This document shows, in pieces, positions 26,331-33,799 of a stretch of 64,000 nucleotides of DNA (its first letter is position 1; every line of letters begins with the position of its first letter). The notes below the pieces were generated by a model. It made no database searches. It saw only the letters and a list, made by a program, of their open reading frames with translations, and was not told the origin of the DNA. The translations under genes were made by a program, and so were the position numbers. The DNA comes from Flavobacterium panacagri (GTDB taxonomy: Bacteria > Bacteroidota > Bacteroidia > Flavobacteriales > Flavobacteriaceae), in the NCBI RefSeq assembly GCF_030378165.1, contig NZ_CP119766.1, positions 4,402,001 through 4,466,000 of the forward strand, in the 5' to 3' direction.

Positions 26331-27734
26331 TTATCTAATGGCAATTTGTGTTACAGAAATATAATTTCCTGTACTACCGTAATTTGATTTTCTTTTGTCT
26401 GACCAATTTGGTCTTTCTCCAGTTCCATAAACAGTTAAGACATAATTGCCTTTTTTTAAGACTGGAGATTTGTAAACTGTTGTTTCAATTGCACTTTTGC
26501 TATACATATCAACAATTGCGCTAGTAACGTTTTTTCCTTCTTTATCTGTCAAAACAACTTTGGCATAACCATTTTCACTGCCAACAAAACTCGAAAAGCC
26601 AATTTGCTGTCCTTTAAATTGTATTGAAAATGAAGCATTTTTATCATCTGATTTGCTTTCTGAAATCCTATTCTCTTTAACAGCATGATTCCAATTGCCA
26701 GAAAATTTAATTTTTAAATCTGTGTTTTTTAAGATTTTGTCTGCATTTTTGGGTACAGACACAATTCCAGTCTGTAAATCAATCTGCCAACTTTCCTGAT
26801 ACTCTGGAATTTTTAAAGAAGTTCCAGAAATAGTAAGCGGCTGCCAAACATAAGTTGCCGAAGAGGCTTGTTTTGGAAAAGACCAGCGGTCTCCCATAAA
26901 TATATAACTTGTTGTTTTTGTTCCCTTAACAGGCAAAACAAAAGTTGATTGGGAATTCCATGTCAATGTTCCTTCGGGAGCAATTAAACCACGAGATTCC
27001 CATGGGCCTTTAATTGAATTTGAAGTGTAATAATAATTGTCATTTCGTTCCCAGCTGGTTAGATGCGAGCCAATAAAATAATACAGATTGTCTTTTTTAA
27101 GCATGGTTGGCGATTCAAAACCTGTTGTTATGTTTTCGTTTACTTTTTCTGTAACCGACTTATAATCATCACTCAATTTGTAAATTTCGCCTCCATGAAT
27201 TAAAACATATCCCGAACCATCATCGTCCTGAAAAGTTCCCATATCCCATTTTTTGATCGGTTTTCCTTCAAACAAAAGTGATCCTTTAAATGTATACGGT
27301 CCTTCTATATTTTTTGAAACTGCGTAACCTACAAACTGATCTTTATAGGTTAAAGAATCGGCATGCATATACATTACATACTCAGCTGTCTTCGGACATT
27401 TCATCACTTTTACTCTTTCTCCGACACGATTAGGACCTAATTTTCCTTCTTTCTGCAACGGCAAAGCCACACTTTCAAACTTCCAATTATAAAGATCTTT
27501 AGACGAATAACAATTAAATCCTGCAAATGCATTACTGTCATCAGAATGAGCTTCTCCAAAAAGATAAAACGTCTCTTTTTCTTTTACAATACAAGCGCCG
27601 TGTGCACTAACGATATTTCCGTTTTGATCAAACCATGGTACTCCAGAATAAACAGCATCCATTCTCTCCAACTTTTGAGCAGAAGAAATAATGATGTTGC
27701 TAAAGAAAATAATCCAGAATACTGTTTTTTTCAT
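26331..27734 (-). CDS. GH43 subfamily 24/34-like exo-galactanase type enzyme
   Basis: A 467-aa secreted propeller protein (signal peptide ending ISSAQ). VSAHGACIVKEKETFYLFGEA fits the AHGGGI...YYWYGE signature of the GH43_24 branch (exo-beta-1,3-galactanases). The probable acid glutamate lies in TTGFESPTMLKKDNLYYF. Residues ~335-467 form a beta-sandwich (FSGNWNHAVKENRIS, KGNYVLTVYGTG), likely carbohydrate-binding. In this branch the usual GH43 base aspartate is replaced, and I do not see an obvious SDP-type base here. It sits in the middle of the minus-strand group (47 and 27 bases to its neighbours). Probable substrate: beta-1,3-galactan of pectic or arabinogalactan side chains. Confidence 0.8.
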   Translation of the reverse strand: MKKTVFWIIFFSNIIISSAQKLERMDAVYSGVPWFDQNGNIVSAHGACIVKEKETFYLFGEAHSDDSNAFAGFNCYSSKDLYNWKFESVALPLQKEGKLGPNRVGERVKVMKCPKTAEYVMYMHADSLTYKDQFVGYAVSKNIEGPYTFKGSLLFEGKPIKKWDMGTFQDDDGSGYVLIHGGEIYKLSDDYKSVTEKVNENITTGFESPTMLKKDNLYYFIGSHLTSWERNDNYYYTSNSIKGPWESRGLIAPEGTLTWNSQSTFVLPVKGTKTTSYIFMGDRWSFPKQASSATYVWQPLTISGTSLKIPEYQESWQIDLQTGIVSVPKNADKILKNTDLKIKFSGNWNHAVKENRISESKSDDKNASFSIQFKGQQIGFSSFVGSENGYAKVVLTDKEGKNVTSAIVDMYSKSAIETTVYKSPVLKKGNYVLTVYGTGERPNWSDKRKSNYGSTGNYISVTQIAIR

Positions 27735-27781
27735 TGTTTATATATTTTGAGTTGGATTTAAAATTTGGAATTTTTATAAGT

Positions 27782-29122
27782 TTATTTCCTCTTCAGCCAT
27801 TCTTTAGGCACATTTACGATACAGATATTCAAAGTTCTGTTATCCTCAGAAAGCATAGCCGACTGGATTTGAATTTTAGTTCCATCTCTGTTAAAAGTCG
27901 GATGCACATGATCTGCAGCAGTTTGTTTATGACCTGTCGTCAGCATTATCATTTCGTTGGTTTTACGATCAATCAGATATAAACTTCTCGAGAAATCATC
28001 TCCAACAGCCCATCTTCCGTCAGCAGAACCGTGTACATGCCATAACCCGCTGCCACTTTTGGTTTGTCCAGCAATAATCATTTCTCGGGTTCTCAAATTT
28101 ACAATCGCTAGACCTGTTGGTTTTTCTCGAGTTCCCGAATTTCCCCAATTGCTTTCCTGTCCGGGATTCTCGGGATTTCTGATTTCCGAACTTTCAGTAA
28201 CTTCAACTGGAGTTTCTTTTTGAATATCAATTTTTCGGTGTCCCATAATGGCCATTGCCACCTCATCTTTAGAAATTACCGCTTCGTGAGTTACCCATTC
28301 ATAATCTGATTCAGGATACAAAGGCCTTAAGCCTGTTCCATCTGCCATAACCGTCCAAGTGCGCTGAGGCGATTTACCGCCAGTTTCCCAGCAGAAAACA
28401 AGTTCTCCCGGATTCCAGATATTCGATTGAATATGCCCCACCTGAAACGGCACCGAAACTACATGTTTCAACTCTCCCGTTTTTATATTCATACTGCCAA
28501 TACCTCCAGGACCGGCACCCATATTTCTAGGACCGTAGTTTTTTTCAAGTTTAACATTCGGATCTAAATGTTTAGCTGCTTCTTCTCTTCCAATTCTAAA
28601 ATACACACGATCTTCATCAGCATCCAAAGCCATATCGCCAGAAGCACCCATTTCTGAAGGTGTTATCCCGCAGATACGTTCATAAGCCTCAACAGCTTTC
28701 ATTTTTCCTGTTTGACTATCCTTAAAAACGTTTTCCAGATTTACTTCTACAATTTGCATTGTATTTTCTTCGCCTTTGCGCATATAATACAATTTCATCG
28801 ATTTTTGCGCCATACACAAAGTACCGCTGTAACCGCCTTCTGTAACCTGAACCATCACACCTGACTTTTCGTTTACTGCAACTGCATCGCCATTAGCCCT
28901 TTTTGTTCTAAAAATAAGCCATTCGCCATCTGCTGTCCATTGTGGATGAGTTGGATATGTTTTCGAATCACCTGCCGATTTCGTAGTTAAAAAGATTAAA
29001 TCAACACCCGTTACAGGATCTTTGATTATCTTTCTCTCAGATGGGAAGCGTTTTCCAATCTGACTAAAAGCTGTCATCGAGAAAAAAAGTAAAAATATAA
29101 TTGAGATTGATTTGAATTTCAT
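27782..29122 (-). CDS. Secreted PL22-like oligogalacturonate lyase
   Basis: Start at 29122 (MKFKSISIIFLLFF) is chosen because it opens a signal peptide ending AFSQ; an upstream in-frame ATG at 29149 would place charged residues before it. The ~446-aa protein is a seven-bladed propeller with the wording of oligogalacturonate lyase: DPVTGVDLIFLTT, TYPTHPQWTADGEW, WETGGKSPQRTW, YEWVTHEAV and DHVHPTFNRDG. In the family, metal-binding histidines sit in the HEA and HVHP segments. Classical PL22 enzymes are cytoplasmic and turn unsaturated digalacturonate into DKI monomers; a signal peptide here implies periplasmic action. The gap to the GH105 upstream is 114 bases. It may act on unsaturated Rha-GalA products instead; that is inference. 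Confidence 0.85.
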   Translation of the reverse strand: MKFKSISIIFLLFFSMTAFSQIGKRFPSERKIIKDPVTGVDLIFLTTKSAGDSKTYPTHPQWTADGEWLIFRTKRANGDAVAVNEKSGVMVQVTEGGYSGTLCMAQKSMKLYYMRKGEENTMQIVEVNLENVFKDSQTGKMKAVEAYERICGITPSEMGASGDMALDADEDRVYFRIGREEAAKHLDPNVKLEKNYGPRNMGAGPGGIGSMNIKTGELKHVVSVPFQVGHIQSNIWNPGELVFCWETGGKSPQRTWTVMADGTGLRPLYPESDYEWVTHEAVISKDEVAMAIMGHRKIDIQKETPVEVTESSEIRNPENPGQESNWGNSGTREKPTGLAIVNLRTREMIIAGQTKSGSGLWHVHGSADGRWAVGDDFSRSLYLIDRKTNEMIMLTTGHKQTAADHVHPTFNRDGTKIQIQSAMLSEDNRTLNICIVNVPKEWLKRK

Positions 29123-29236
29123 CCGTTTGCTTTTGATTAACTTTCCCATAATTGAAACTATAGTTATGTTTTAAAAATCAGAACGATAAACTGCGAAAGA
29201 CATACCGCATAACCTTTAACTATAACTTATAACTCT

Positions 29237-30571
29237 CTATCCCTTAATTTTCAACTGAATAGAACTGTCATTCATTTCAAATTGATTATTTTTTAAAAGT
29301 GTTATTATTTCGGCTCCAGCCAATAAAATCGGCCCATAACCGTGTGCCGCAAATAAGTTTATAGGACGATAATAATAAAAAGCGGGATCAAATGCCATTC
29401 CAGTTCCTACGCAGGTTCCTTCTACCTGACCTTTTTCATTTACTTTGGAAGCTACAGCATTCCATGCTAATAAAACTGCAGGTGCATAGGCCAATTTATC
29501 TACATATCCTCGGTTGATTGCTCTTGCAATAGAATACGTATAAATGGCAGTTGCCGAAGTTTCAAGATAAGAATCGTTTCGATCCAGCAATTGATGCCAG
29601 AAACCTGTTCCGTCTTGATACTGCATAAGTCCGGCAATATGCTTTTGAAGCTGCGCTAGAACCTGAGGATATCCAGGATGATTTTTTGGAAGTACTTCCA
29701 ATAATTCTACCATGGTCATCACTGCCCATCCATTTGCTCTCGCCCAATGAAACTCGGGGTGTGTTTGCATTGACTCTACCCAGCCGTGCATATAAATTCC
29801 CTTCTGGCTATTAAACATTCTTTCTGAAAACTGATTGACTTGTTTTACAGCATCATCAAAATATTTTTTTTCTCCTGTATAACTCCCCATTTGTGCTAAA
29901 GCTGGAACACTCATAAACATATCGTCCAGCCAAAGTGTATTATTTTGCGGTCTGTTTCTAGCCAGAGTTCCATCTTTTAGACGATATTCTTTTTCGCTTA
30001 TGTATTTAATGAAGTTATTTATTACCGGATCAACATTTGCATTTAGTCCTGCTTTTTTTGCTTTGATGAAAGCAGCACAAAGCGCTCCAGCATCGTCTAA
30101 TGCATGTGGCTTTAAAACGGTTCGAATTGGCGAATCTTGTACATTTTCGCTTTTAAAATTTTCAACAAGATCTGCTATTAATTTAATTCTCTTATTGGCA
30201 TAATCTGCATATTCTTTTTTTCCTGTTGCTTCAGCTGCCAAAAGCATTCCGGCATAAGTAACGCCCCATTCGTAACTTGTAAGCCTGAAAGAGCCTGGAG
30301 AAAAAACAAGTTTTCCTTTTGCTTTTTTGAAATCTTTTACTTCTGAATTATCACTTGCATTGAGAACTTTTGAAGCGGTATTTTCTTCAAGGAAATTATA
30401 TACCCCATTTAAAACCGCCTCAATATTATTTTTTTCTGGAACAACATAAGGCGTTACATAATCCGGCTGCATGGCATGCAAAGGTGTGGTTACATCATTT
30501 GTCTGCGCATTCGCGGAAGCAAAAAAACCAAATGCGATTAAGGCAAGTATTTTTACAGATGAATGGTTCAT
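29237..30571 (-). CDS. GH105 unsaturated rhamnogalacturonyl hydrolase
   Basis: The start at 30571 (MNHSSVKILALIAF, cleavage after NAQ) is preferred to an in-frame ATG at 30634 with a charged lead. The 444-aa protein is an (alpha/alpha)6 barrel of the YteR/GH88-105 type: the proposed catalytic acid D216 lies in LWLDDMFMSVP and the substrate-binding HWARANGWAVM segment follows. A G-YGPILLAGAE ending is typical. The family removes the unsaturated galacturonate that PL11 leaves at the non-reducing end. It has ~70 extra N-terminal residues compared with cytosolic YteR. It lies 108 bases after the mutarotase gene and belongs to the same minus-strand group. A second GH105 is at 42352 and a third runs off the right edge. 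Confidence 0.92.
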   Translation of the reverse strand: MNHSSVKILALIAFGFFASANAQTNDVTTPLHAMQPDYVTPYVVPEKNNIEAVLNGVYNFLEENTASKVLNASDNSEVKDFKKAKGKLVFSPGSFRLTSYEWGVTYAGMLLAAEATGKKEYADYANKRIKLIADLVENFKSENVQDSPIRTVLKPHALDDAGALCAAFIKAKKAGLNANVDPVINNFIKYISEKEYRLKDGTLARNRPQNNTLWLDDMFMSVPALAQMGSYTGEKKYFDDAVKQVNQFSERMFNSQKGIYMHGWVESMQTHPEFHWARANGWAVMTMVELLEVLPKNHPGYPQVLAQLQKHIAGLMQYQDGTGFWHQLLDRNDSYLETSATAIYTYSIARAINRGYVDKLAYAPAVLLAWNAVASKVNEKGQVEGTCVGTGMAFDPAFYYYRPINLFAAHGYGPILLAGAEIITLLKNNQFEMNDSSIQLKIKG

Positions 30572-30679
30572 AGTTAGTATTTTTTGGTTAATAAGATTCA
30601 ATTTAACGCTGCAATAACAATTTTGGTTTCCCAAAGTGGTCTATTGTCATTGAAAGCGAAGAAGTTATAAAATTATTTT

Positions 30680-31009
30680 TTAATCTAAATGAAAAACTTC
30701 TTTTAACGGAATGGCAATCGGAGAATTATCTGGATTGGTATCCATTATATCAGCCATATAAGCCCACCATTTTTTTACTAATGGATGGTTCGGCAGATGC
30801 TTTTCATCAAAATCGGGACTGATTTTTTGAACTGCAAATAAAATCAGTGTTTCTTCATCTAAAAAAATACTGTAATCCTGTATTCCCGTTTCAGACAATA
30901 AAATCTGTAATTCTGGCCAGATTTCGTCATGTCTTTTTTTATATTCTGCTTCAAAACCTGGTTTTAATTTCATTTTGAAAGCATTCCGAATGGTACTTTT
31001 ATTTTCCAT
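30680..31009 (-). CDS. rhaM: L-rhamnose mutarotase
   Basis: A 109-aa cytoplasmic enzyme without a signal peptide that interconverts alpha- and beta-L-rhamnopyranose. It has the full family length and its signatures: KPGFEAEY followed by H27 in KRHDEIWPEL, Y46, and W81-W82 in KKWWAYMADIMD. Y23 and H27 have the same spacing as the active-site Tyr and His of the E. coli enzyme. It starts 3 bases after the GH43-like gene upstream, so translation is coupled. It is the only clear cytosolic sugar-metabolism enzyme in the window and directly shows that rhamnose is a product of the locus. The isomerase, kinase and aldolase are not here. Confidence 0.95.
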   Translation of the reverse strand: MENKSTIRNAFKMKLKPGFEAEYKKRHDEIWPELQILLSETGIQDYSIFLDEETLILFAVQKISPDFDEKHLPNHPLVKKWWAYMADIMDTNPDNSPIAIPLKEVFHLD

Positions 31010-31012
31010 TTT

Positions 31013-32032
31013 CTAATGTTTTAAATTGATTTGAACTGATTTGTCACGATTACAGTTGATTTCTCCGTTATGATATTCAAGCTCTGCCACTTGTATAGAG
31101 CTTCTTTTGGTTTCATAGTTGTCAACTCCTTTGTTTTCGGGAGTTCTTCCTGGATGAGTGAAATAAAAAACATACGCTTTTCCATCATTTACCACAACAT
31201 CTGCATGCCCTCCAATTACTTTATCATCTTGGCCACTTCCAGGAAGCTGCAGTATATTTTTATCCTGACGGTTCCAGTTTAAAAAATCTTCTGAAGAATA
31301 CACATTCAGTCCTCTCCAAGAATCAGAAATCATCCAGTTTTTTCCCTTCCATACAAAAACTTTTGGCCCTTCGCCACGGTCTTTTATAATTTTTGTACCG
31401 CTGTCTTTCCAATTGTACAAATCATTACTGTCTGCATAATAAATTGATTTTCCATCATTTTCATTATTATAGAACATTCTCCATGTTCCGTTTGGCAATC
31501 TAAAAACTGAAGCATCAATGCATCGGTCAGAAGCCAGTTTTAGTTCTGATTCAAATTTCCAATCCATCAAATTACTGCTAGTAAGATGAATTATTGAACG
31601 TGGATGATACCAATCATTAAATATTCCTGGAACAATCGTTAAATACATATGGTATTTATTTTTGTATTCAATTACATCTGGAGCCCAGTACGTTATATCT
31701 TTAAGTTTATAATTGATGCTGCAAGTGTCTTTGTAGCTCCATTTTGCACCATCTTTTGATACTGCAATTCCAATTTTAGTGCCATGAACCCATGTTATTC
31801 CCTTAGCTGCAGCATCATTTGCTCTTCTGTTGGTATAAAACATAAACCAAAGTTTTTCTTTTTTGTTCCAGATAATAGTAGGATCGGCAGCACCGTCAAA
31901 AATGGGATCTCGGTAAAGTGGTTTTGGCGCAATATGTTTCAAATCTTTTTTTGCTTCTTCTTGCGCATTCAATGTCATGCTGAAAAATACAACAACAAGG
32001 TTTAAGAAAAGATATTTTGAGTTTAATTTCAT
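31013..32032 (-). CDS. Small GH43-family glycosidase (single propeller)
   Basis: A 339-aa secreted enzyme (signal peptide ending LNAQ) that is just one five-bladed propeller. The GH43/GH32-type triad can be placed: base Asp in FDGAADPTIIW (D50), pKa-modulating Asp in RCIDASVFRLPNG, and acid Glu in RGEGPKVFVWKG. WAPDVIEYKNKYHMYLT is the classic second-blade motif. Nothing in the sequence identifies the sugar; arabinofuranose or galactose on RG-I are the usual targets. It lies 48 bases after the SASA esterase and 3 bases before rhaM. Confidence 0.83.
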   Translation of the reverse strand: MKLNSKYLFLNLVVVFFSMTLNAQEEAKKDLKHIAPKPLYRDPIFDGAADPTIIWNKKEKLWFMFYTNRRANDAAAKGITWVHGTKIGIAVSKDGAKWSYKDTCSINYKLKDITYWAPDVIEYKNKYHMYLTIVPGIFNDWYHPRSIIHLTSSNLMDWKFESELKLASDRCIDASVFRLPNGTWRMFYNNENDGKSIYYADSNDLYNWKDSGTKIIKDRGEGPKVFVWKGKNWMISDSWRGLNVYSSEDFLNWNRQDKNILQLPGSGQDDKVIGGHADVVVNDGKAYVFYFTHPGRTPENKGVDNYETKRSSIQVAELEYHNGEINCNRDKSVQINLKH

Positions 32033-32039
32033 TCCATTT

Positions 32040-32080
32040 TGTTTAAAAATTTCTCTCGCAGATTCCGCAGATTTTGCAGA
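32040..32080. repeat. CGCAGATT-type short repeat
   Basis: CTCGCAGATTCCGCAGATTTTGCAGATT around 32052-32078 contains three GCAGATT words spaced 9-10 bases apart. It lies between the SASA esterase and GH43 genes and looks like a remnant of an interspersed repeat. Confidence 0.4.
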
Positions 32081-33619
32081 TTATTTACTTTGATTATTGT
32101 TTAGTTTACTTTTCCAATCATCAGTCCTAAAAGGAGATGCTGGAAGATTTTCGGCATTAAATAAATTTGGATTCGGAACAGCTTTCCATGCAAAACGTAC
32201 CGCTTCCGGATTTTTTACTTTTGATGAAGAAACGATAATGGTCTTGCCTTCAATTTTTGCATCAGCGGGATAAAAAATCTGATCACTTCCTGCAACTTCA
32301 AATTCTCTTAAATCATCTGTCTTTTTAAATCCGTTTTCCACCTCATCAAAAAACAACTGAATTTTCTGTTTTTTGATTTTCATATGATTGTAAACTGGTC
32401 CCGAATAAACCAATTTCTTTTCATTATATGTTTTAGATCTTGCCAGTAAAGCCAAACGATAACCAACGGTTTGCTTGTCAATAGGATGAATGTTGTTTTC
32501 ATCTCCGACATCTGTAGTCACAACCATTCCGGTATTTGCTACCGATTTTGAAACCAATAATTGTGCTTCTCTTATATCAGGATTCTGACCTTTGTGTGGC
32601 GCGATCTGAACAAAATAAAATGGAAAATCTCCCTGATTCCAATCGCTTCTCCAGTTTTTTATCATAGCTGGAAAAAGACTTCTGTACAAAAATGCTTTTT
32701 CAGCATTACTTTCGCCCTGATACCAGATTACCCCTTTTATCGTATAATTTATTAAAGGATGCAGCATGGCATTGTACAATACATAAGAAGTTTTGTTCTC
32801 CTCTTTTTTCGGTTTTTTTAGCTCCGTCTTGGTTAAATCGTTATTGGTTGAAATTCTTTCCGTTTTTAAATCTGCGTAATACTTTTCTAGTTTCTCTTGA
32901 AATGATTTTTCGTTTTTAGCATCATTTTCTAATATTCCCAAAAATTCTGGATTTTCTTCCAAAACCTTTTGCGAAGTCCAAGATTCAGCTTTTGTTCCTC
33001 CCCATGAAGAAGAAATTAATCCTATTGGGACTTTCAAATTTTGGTACAAATCACGTCCAAAAAAATAAGCCACAGCAGAAAATGTTTTGATTGATAGAGG
33101 AGAACATTCTTTCCAGTTTGCGCTAACATCATCTAAAGGTTTTTGAGAAGCTTTGGTTGGAACAGTAAATAATCTAATGGATGGAAAATTGGCCTTTTGA
33201 ACTTCTTCTTCATAGTTTTTGACACCTGTTTTCCAAGTGCCTTCTTCTTTTCCAACAGGAAAGTACATATTTGATTGTCCTGAACAAACCCAGACTTCTC
33301 CAATCAATATGTTTTTTAAAGTGATTTTATTTGAAGCTTCAATTGTGATTTCATAACTTTTTTCACTTCCCTGAGGCGTTTCAACAGCTGCTTTCCATCT
33401 GCCATCAGCATTAGTTGTAACTTCTATTGCATTCTGCTGCCACCCTAGGGTAATATTTATTTTTTCGTTTGGAGAAGCCCATCCCCATAAATTAACTTTT
33501 GAATTTTGCTGTAAGACCATATTATCCCCTACCAAATCTGGCAGTTTCACTTGTGCTCTCAAAGTAACTCCCAGTCCAAAAAAAATAAATAATAGAAAAT
33601 TTTTTACCGAATAAATCAT
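32081..33619 (-). CDS. SASA/sialate-O-acetylesterase-family carbohydrate esterase
   Basis: A 512-aa secreted esterase (signal peptide ending LRAQ). An N-terminal beta-sandwich (VGDNMVLQQNSKVNLWGWA) precedes an SGNH hydrolase with the nucleophile Ser in VCSGQSNMYF, the GG loop in ISSSWGGTKAESW, and the oxyanion Asn region in WYQGESNAEK. A catalytic His candidate lies in NNIHPIDK. The family name comes from sialic acid, but in plant-glycan loci it deacetylates plant polysaccharides. It is the first gene of the minus-strand group; two tandem operator-like motifs lie just upstream and the susD terminator separates it from susCD. Probable role: removing acetyl groups from pectic oligosaccharides. 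Confidence 0.87.
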   Translation of the reverse strand: MIYSVKNFLLFIFFGLGVTLRAQVKLPDLVGDNMVLQQNSKVNLWGWASPNEKINITLGWQQNAIEVTTNADGRWKAAVETPQGSEKSYEITIEASNKITLKNILIGEVWVCSGQSNMYFPVGKEEGTWKTGVKNYEEEVQKANFPSIRLFTVPTKASQKPLDDVSANWKECSPLSIKTFSAVAYFFGRDLYQNLKVPIGLISSSWGGTKAESWTSQKVLEENPEFLGILENDAKNEKSFQEKLEKYYADLKTERISTNNDLTKTELKKPKKEENKTSYVLYNAMLHPLINYTIKGVIWYQGESNAEKAFLYRSLFPAMIKNWRSDWNQGDFPFYFVQIAPHKGQNPDIREAQLLVSKSVANTGMVVTTDVGDENNIHPIDKQTVGYRLALLARSKTYNEKKLVYSGPVYNHMKIKKQKIQLFFDEVENGFKKTDDLREFEVAGSDQIFYPADAKIEGKTIIVSSSKVKNPEAVRFAWKAVPNPNLFNAENLPASPFRTDDWKSKLNNNQSK

Positions 33620-33674
33620 TAGTTATATAATTTTAATCCTAAAATAATAAAAATATGACATCAAATTGTCATTA

Positions 33675-33695
33675 GCATCCTGTAGTGCCCTGTGT
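33675..33695 (+). promoter_or_regulatory. Two tandem operator-like motifs before the SASA-esterase operon
   Basis: GCATCCTGTAG (33675-33685) and the weaker GTGCCCTGTGT (33685-33695) repeat head-to-tail with a 10-base period. They lie about 55 bases before the start at 33619. On the minus strand a partial -7-like ACAATTTG (33662-33669) sits immediately downstream, in the same relative place as at susC. Confidence 0.55.
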
Positions 33696-33740
33696 GATAA
33701 ATGTGCTTAAATAATGCTATTTACTTACCACAAAAAATTC

Positions 33741-33769
33741 AAAAAAAATCGTCTCAAATGAGACGATTT
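33741..33769 (-). terminator. Rho-independent terminator of susCD
   Basis: Arms 33746-33755 and 33760-33769 (AAATCGTCTC / GAGACGATTT) form a perfect 10-bp stem with a 4-base loop. On the minus strand the stem runs into eight T residues. It begins 31 bases after the susD stop, so it ends the susC-susD message before the next operon. Confidence 0.85.
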
Positions 33770-33799
33770 CTTTCTTCAAAAACAAAAAGTAAAAAGGTA

